From the NCBI GenBank assembly GCA_036266845.1, contig DATAXI010000156.1, forward strand, positions 1 through 9,484: DNA of 9,484 bases. The letters are read 5' to 3'. Both the position numbers and the translations under genes were made by a program. This DNA comes from DATAXI01 sp036266845. Lineage in GTDB: Bacteria > Verrucomicrobiota > Verrucomicrobiia > Chthoniobacterales > Chthoniobacteraceae. Below, piece by piece: positions 6,868 through 9,484 of the stretch. The notes below the pieces were generated by a model that did no database searches, had not been told where the DNA came from, and was given only the letters and a program-made list of their open reading frames with translations. Numbering within the stretch: the first letter of the stretch is position 1; the number at the start of each line of letters is the position of its first letter.

Positions 6868-7662
6868 ATGATACTTCGAATCTGTGCACGGCTCATTTTG
6901 GTGGCGGGATTAGCTGGGCTGGCACAGGTTCGGGCAGAGGCGCAGAACGCGGTGATGAACGCCGCGGCCTCGCAGTTCGGCGCACAGCCCGCGCCATACG
7001 CACAGCCGGCACAGCCTGCCCAGGCAATCGGCGCTCCCATGGGCCAGCAGGCGCCGGTCGGCGCTTACGCTCCGGCGGCTCCCGCGGGTTATGTCCCGCA
7101 AGCGGAATCGGCGCTCGGCGCGCCGGACCCCAACAAGCCGCTTGGCCGAGGCGATATTGTTTCCTTTTCCATCGCCCAGGACCGGGACCCGGCGCAGACC
7201 ATGCGCGTCACGGATACCGGCGAGCTTGATTTCTCCTTCTTCCCGAAGATCGGGCGTATCTCCGTGGTGGGGCGCACGTGCGCGGAGGTGGCCGCGGAGC
7301 TGAAAAGGAAGCTCGAAGCCGATTATTACAACCAGGCCGATGTCACGCTGGGCATCAGCCAGGTGAACCTCGCGGCCTCCCGCGGGCGCGTTTATCTCTC
7401 CGGGATGGTCCGCGCTCCCGGTCCGCAGGATTTGCCCTCCAATGAGCACACCACCGTGTGCGACGCGATCATCCGGGCGGGAGGGGTTGCGGAGTTTGGC
7501 GACGACAAGAAAATCAAGGTCACCCGCACGGGCAAGGACGGCAAGAGCACCACCTACATCGTAAACTATAAGGCCGTCGTCGATGGGGGCCATCGGGATA
7601 AGGACATGGAGCTCGAGGATGGGGACTACATCAACATCCCCCGCAAATTCATCAACTTTTAA
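6868..7662 (+). CDS. Polysaccharide export protein (Wza/OPX family), short form
   Basis: The product has 264 residues. A signal peptide (about 1-25, 'VRAEA') has no lipobox cysteine, so this is probably a soluble periplasmic protein and not a lipoprotein. A low-complexity Ala/Gln/Pro stretch follows (about 28-85). The polysaccharide export domain (about 90-165) starts 'LGRGDIVSFSI' and contains 'TDTGELDFSFFPKIGRISVVGRT' and 'LKRKLEADYYNQADVTLGI'. A single SLBB domain (about 173-235) has 'GRVYLSGMVRAPGPQDLP' and 'CDAIIRAGGVAEFGDDKKIKV'. The chain ends 'DGDYINIPRKFINF', so there is no room for the C-terminal amphipathic helix that forms the outer-membrane pore in E. coli Wza. It likely forms the periplasmic ring linking the co-polymerase encoded downstream to the beta-barrel encoded upstream. 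The ATG lies 6 bp after the preceding stop with no clear Shine-Dalgarno, which suggests translational coupling. Confidence 0.9.
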   Translation: MILRICARLILVAGLAGLAQVRAEAQNAVMNAAASQFGAQPAPYAQPAQPAQAIGAPMGQQAPVGAYAPAAPAGYVPQAESALGAPDPNKPLGRGDIVSFSIAQDRDPAQTMRVTDTGELDFSFFPKIGRISVVGRTCAEVAAELKRKLEADYYNQADVTLGISQVNLAASRGRVYLSGMVRAPGPQDLPSNEHTTVCDAIIRAGGVAEFGDDKKIKVTRTGKDGKSTTYIVNYKAVVDGGHRDKDMELEDGDYINIPRKFINF

Positions 7663-7666
7663 GGGA
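7661..7666 (+). promoter_or_regulatory. Ribosome binding site overlapping the preceding stop codon
   Basis: AAGGGA starts inside the TAA stop of the export-protein gene (7660-7662) and lies 8 nt before the ATG at 7675. It fixes the start of the Wzc-type gene and suggests coupled translation of the two products. Confidence 0.65.
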
Positions 7667-7674
7667 AACCAACC

Positions 7675-9484
7675 ATGGAAGCGGACATCGTACCCCTGCC
7701 TCGCAAGCAAGACTGGAGCACCAAGCTCGGAATCAAAGCGTACCGCTACCGCGGCCTCGTGAAACGCTACTGGTGGCTGCTGCTGCTGACCGTGAGCGCC
7801 GGCCTCGCATGGCAGGGATGGCAGCTTTACAAGAAGCCGGTCCAGTGGGAGAGCGACGGCACGCTCATGACCACCGAGCAGCCCCAGGTGGGCCAGGGCG
7901 CGGCGGCGCACGATGAGACCGATTATTTCTACGACACGCAGCTCTCGCTGATCTCGAAGCCGGAGGTCAAGGCGCGCGCGCAGCAGATGATCGCGCTGGA
8001 ATATCCGAACCTGAAGCCGTGCGATGTGACCATCACCCCGACGCAAGTGATCCGGACCTCCCTCTTCGATATCGCCGGCGTGGGCGCCGAGCCCGAATAT
8101 ACCGAGCGGATGGTGCAGGCGGTGATGAATGCGACCATCGAGTTCAAGAAAAGCATGCTGAACGGCGTGGATAACGCCGCGGAATCCAGTTACGGCTCCG
8201 AGTTGACCCGGCTGGGGGAGGATCGGGACAAGCGGGAGCAACAGCTCCAGGACTTCATCAAATCCAATAACATGGCGGAGGAGGAGGAGCAGGGCTCGAC
8301 CGCCGCCAGATACCTGGCCGATCTCAAGACCAAGCAGGCCAACCTGCAAAACGAGCTGGACCGCCTCCAGCGGCTCTCAGACCAGGAGCTGCTGAGCACG
8401 CCGCAGGCTTCCACCGACGACAACGGCGAGTCGCAGATGAACGAGTACGCCGCGCAATACCTCACGCTTTCGCAGCAGGTCGCGGCCAAGAAGGCGGAAA
8501 TCGCCGAGCGCGCGCTCGTCTGGAAACCGGCGCATCCGCGGATGATCGCGCTGAAGGAGGATCTCAGCAATCTGGAGGCGGAAATCTCGACGCTCGAACA
8601 GCAGAATCGCGAAGCCTCGCAGGTGCGGATCGGCGCGATCAAGACCGAGCTGGACGTGCTCAACAAGAGCATCGATGAGTGGACCAAAAAGGCGATGGAT
8701 GCCGGCGAGAAGGATGCGGAGTATCAGCGTCTGAAGGAGGGTTACAACCGCTCCGCCAATTCTTACGACAAGCTGGTGGATGCGATCCACACCATCGATA
8801 CCGGGAAGAACGCCCCCGGCGTGATCTCGATCATGACTCCCGCCAGCACGGCCTTCAAGATCGACCCGGGCACGGTGCATCATCTCGCGACCGGTTTGTT
8901 TCTGGGGCTGGCCCTGGGCATTCTCATCCTCGCGGTGATGGACAAGGCGGACGACCGCTTCTCTTCCTCCACGGAAGTGATGGAGCACTTTTCGGAGTCG
9001 ATCATGGGGCAGATCCCAAATGTCGATGACAGCCGGACAAAGGCTGGGAATTTGCCGCTGCTCGCCGACGAGGACGAGCGCTACACCTTCGCCGAATCGT
9101 TCCGCAGCTTGCGCTCCTCGCTCCTTTTTATGCCAAACGGCGTCGATCTCAAGACACTGCTGGTTACCAGCTCGATCCCCGGCGAAGGAAAATCGACCAT
9201 TGCCAGCAACCTGGCGATCACGATGGCGCTGGCCGGCACCCGGGTGCTGCTGGTGGATGCCGATTTGCGCCGGGGCGATCTTTCCTCGCTCTTCAATGTG
9301 GACGGGCGTTTCGGGCTCTCGACCATCCTGCGTGATGAAATGCCGTGGCGCAGCGTGGCGAAGACTACGCCGTTCAAGACCCTGACGCTGATTCCGCGCG
9401 GCCCGGTCACCAATCAATCGAGCGAGCTGCTGCTGGTGCCGCGTTTCGAGACGCTGCTCAATGAGTGGAAGGGCCTGTTTGACC
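7675..9484 (+). CDS. Wzc-type co-polymerase / BY-kinase (3' end outside window)
   Basis: An open frame runs from the ATG at 7675 past the right edge; 603 codons are visible. A short cytoplasmic N-terminus precedes membrane segment 1 (about 33-51, 'YWWLLLLTVSAGLAW'). The periplasmic Wzz-like region has a coiled-coil part (about 170-330) including 'WKPAHPRMIALKEDL' (from 283). Segment 2 (404-422) follows 'TPASTAFKIDPG'. The cytoplasmic BY-kinase domain has 'AESFRSLRSSLLF' (from 473), Walker A 'GEGKST' (503-508) and Walker A' 'VLLVDADLRRGDLS' (Asp528, Asp530). The window ends at 'GLFD', where Walker B would normally begin, so Walker B and any Tyr-rich tail cannot be seen. In this family the protein sets polymer length and export by cycles of tyrosine autophosphorylation at the inner membrane. 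Fusion of both parts in one chain is the arrangement usual in diderm bacteria. It is the third gene of the operon. Confidence 0.93.
   Translation, partial: MEADIVPLPRKQDWSTKLGIKAYRYRGLVKRYWWLLLLTVSAGLAWQGWQLYKKPVQWESDGTLMTTEQPQVGQGAAAHDETDYFYDTQLSLISKPEVKARAQQMIALEYPNLKPCDVTITPTQVIRTSLFDIAGVGAEPEYTERMVQAVMNATIEFKKSMLNGVDNAAESSYGSELTRLGEDRDKREQQLQDFIKSNNMAEEEEQGSTAARYLADLKTKQANLQNELDRLQRLSDQELLSTPQASTDDNGESQMNEYAAQYLTLSQQVAAKKAEIAERALVWKPAHPRMIALKEDLSNLEAEISTLEQQNREASQVRIGAIKTELDVLNKSIDEWTKKAMDAGEKDAEYQRLKEGYNRSANSYDKLVDAIHTIDTGKNAPGVISIMTPASTAFKIDPGTVHHLATGLFLGLALGILILAVMDKADDRFSSSTEVMEHFSESIMGQIPNVDDSRTKAGNLPLLADEDERYTFAESFRSLRSSLLFMPNGVDLKTLLVTSSIPGEGKSTIASNLAITMALAGTRVLLVDADLRRGDLSSLFNVDGRFGLSTILRDEMPWRSVAKTTPFKTLTLIPRGPVTNQSSELLLVPRFETLLNEWKGLFD

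Noticed and set aside
6910..8349. Minus-strand open frame spanning the export-protein and Wzc-type genes
   Set aside because: It is antisense to two clearly recognised genes and shows no recognisable domain.
8377..9417. Minus-strand open frame of 346 codons opposite the BY-kinase
   Set aside because: It is antisense to the Walker A/A' region of a recognised kinase. Its product is rich in Arg, His and Gly without motifs.
1..9484. CRISPR arrays, tRNA or rRNA genes, insertion sequences
   Set aside because: No regularly spaced repeats, tRNA-like cloverleaf, rRNA stretch, transposase motif or terminal inverted repeats were seen anywhere in the window.

Overview
The window is a GC-rich piece of a Gram-negative (diderm) genome with five complete protein genes and one gene cut by the right edge. 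Signal peptides, an outer-membrane beta-barrel, a polysaccharide export protein and a fused Wzc-type tyrosine kinase show an outer-membrane envelope. A Ser/Thr-kinase-like protein fused to a formylglycine-generating-enzyme-like (FGE/SUMF1) domain, together with secreted discoidin-like proteins, is typical of the Planctomycetes-Verrucomicrobia-Chlamydiae group. I infer Verrucomicrobiota with moderate confidence from protein style alone.

Left part, minus strand. A small secreted protein resembling DUF5666 (10-357) lies downstream of a secreted protein with two discoidin-like regions (555-1895). A strong intrinsic terminator (485-520) follows the latter, so the two genes are probably not simply co-transcribed.

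Middle. A divergent intergenic region of about 300 bp (1896-2197) holds a good sigma70-type promoter for the minus-strand gene. It also holds a possible sigma54-type element for the plus strand, short direct repeats and a leader hairpin. A 1095-residue plus-strand gene (2198-5485) follows. Its product has an N-terminal kinase fold that has lost the ATP-binding lysine, the glycine loop and the DFG aspartate. After this come one membrane segment, a long Ala-rich coiled coil and a C-terminal FGE-like domain without the expected catalytic cysteine.

Right part, plus strand. A compact operon for exopolysaccharide secretion encodes a beta-barrel porin (5608-6861), a short Wza-like periplasmic export protein (6868-7662) and a Wzz/Wzc-type co-polymerase with a BY-kinase domain (from 7675, incomplete). 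The gaps are 6 and 12 bp. The export protein ends just after its SLBB domain and has no lipobox and no visible C-terminal outer-membrane helix. The neighbouring porin therefore probably supplies the outer-membrane pore.

Most interesting are the transmembrane pseudokinase/coiled-coil/FGE-like fusion placed directly before a polysaccharide export operon, and the split porin plus export-protein arrangement. A link between the two is inferred from position only.
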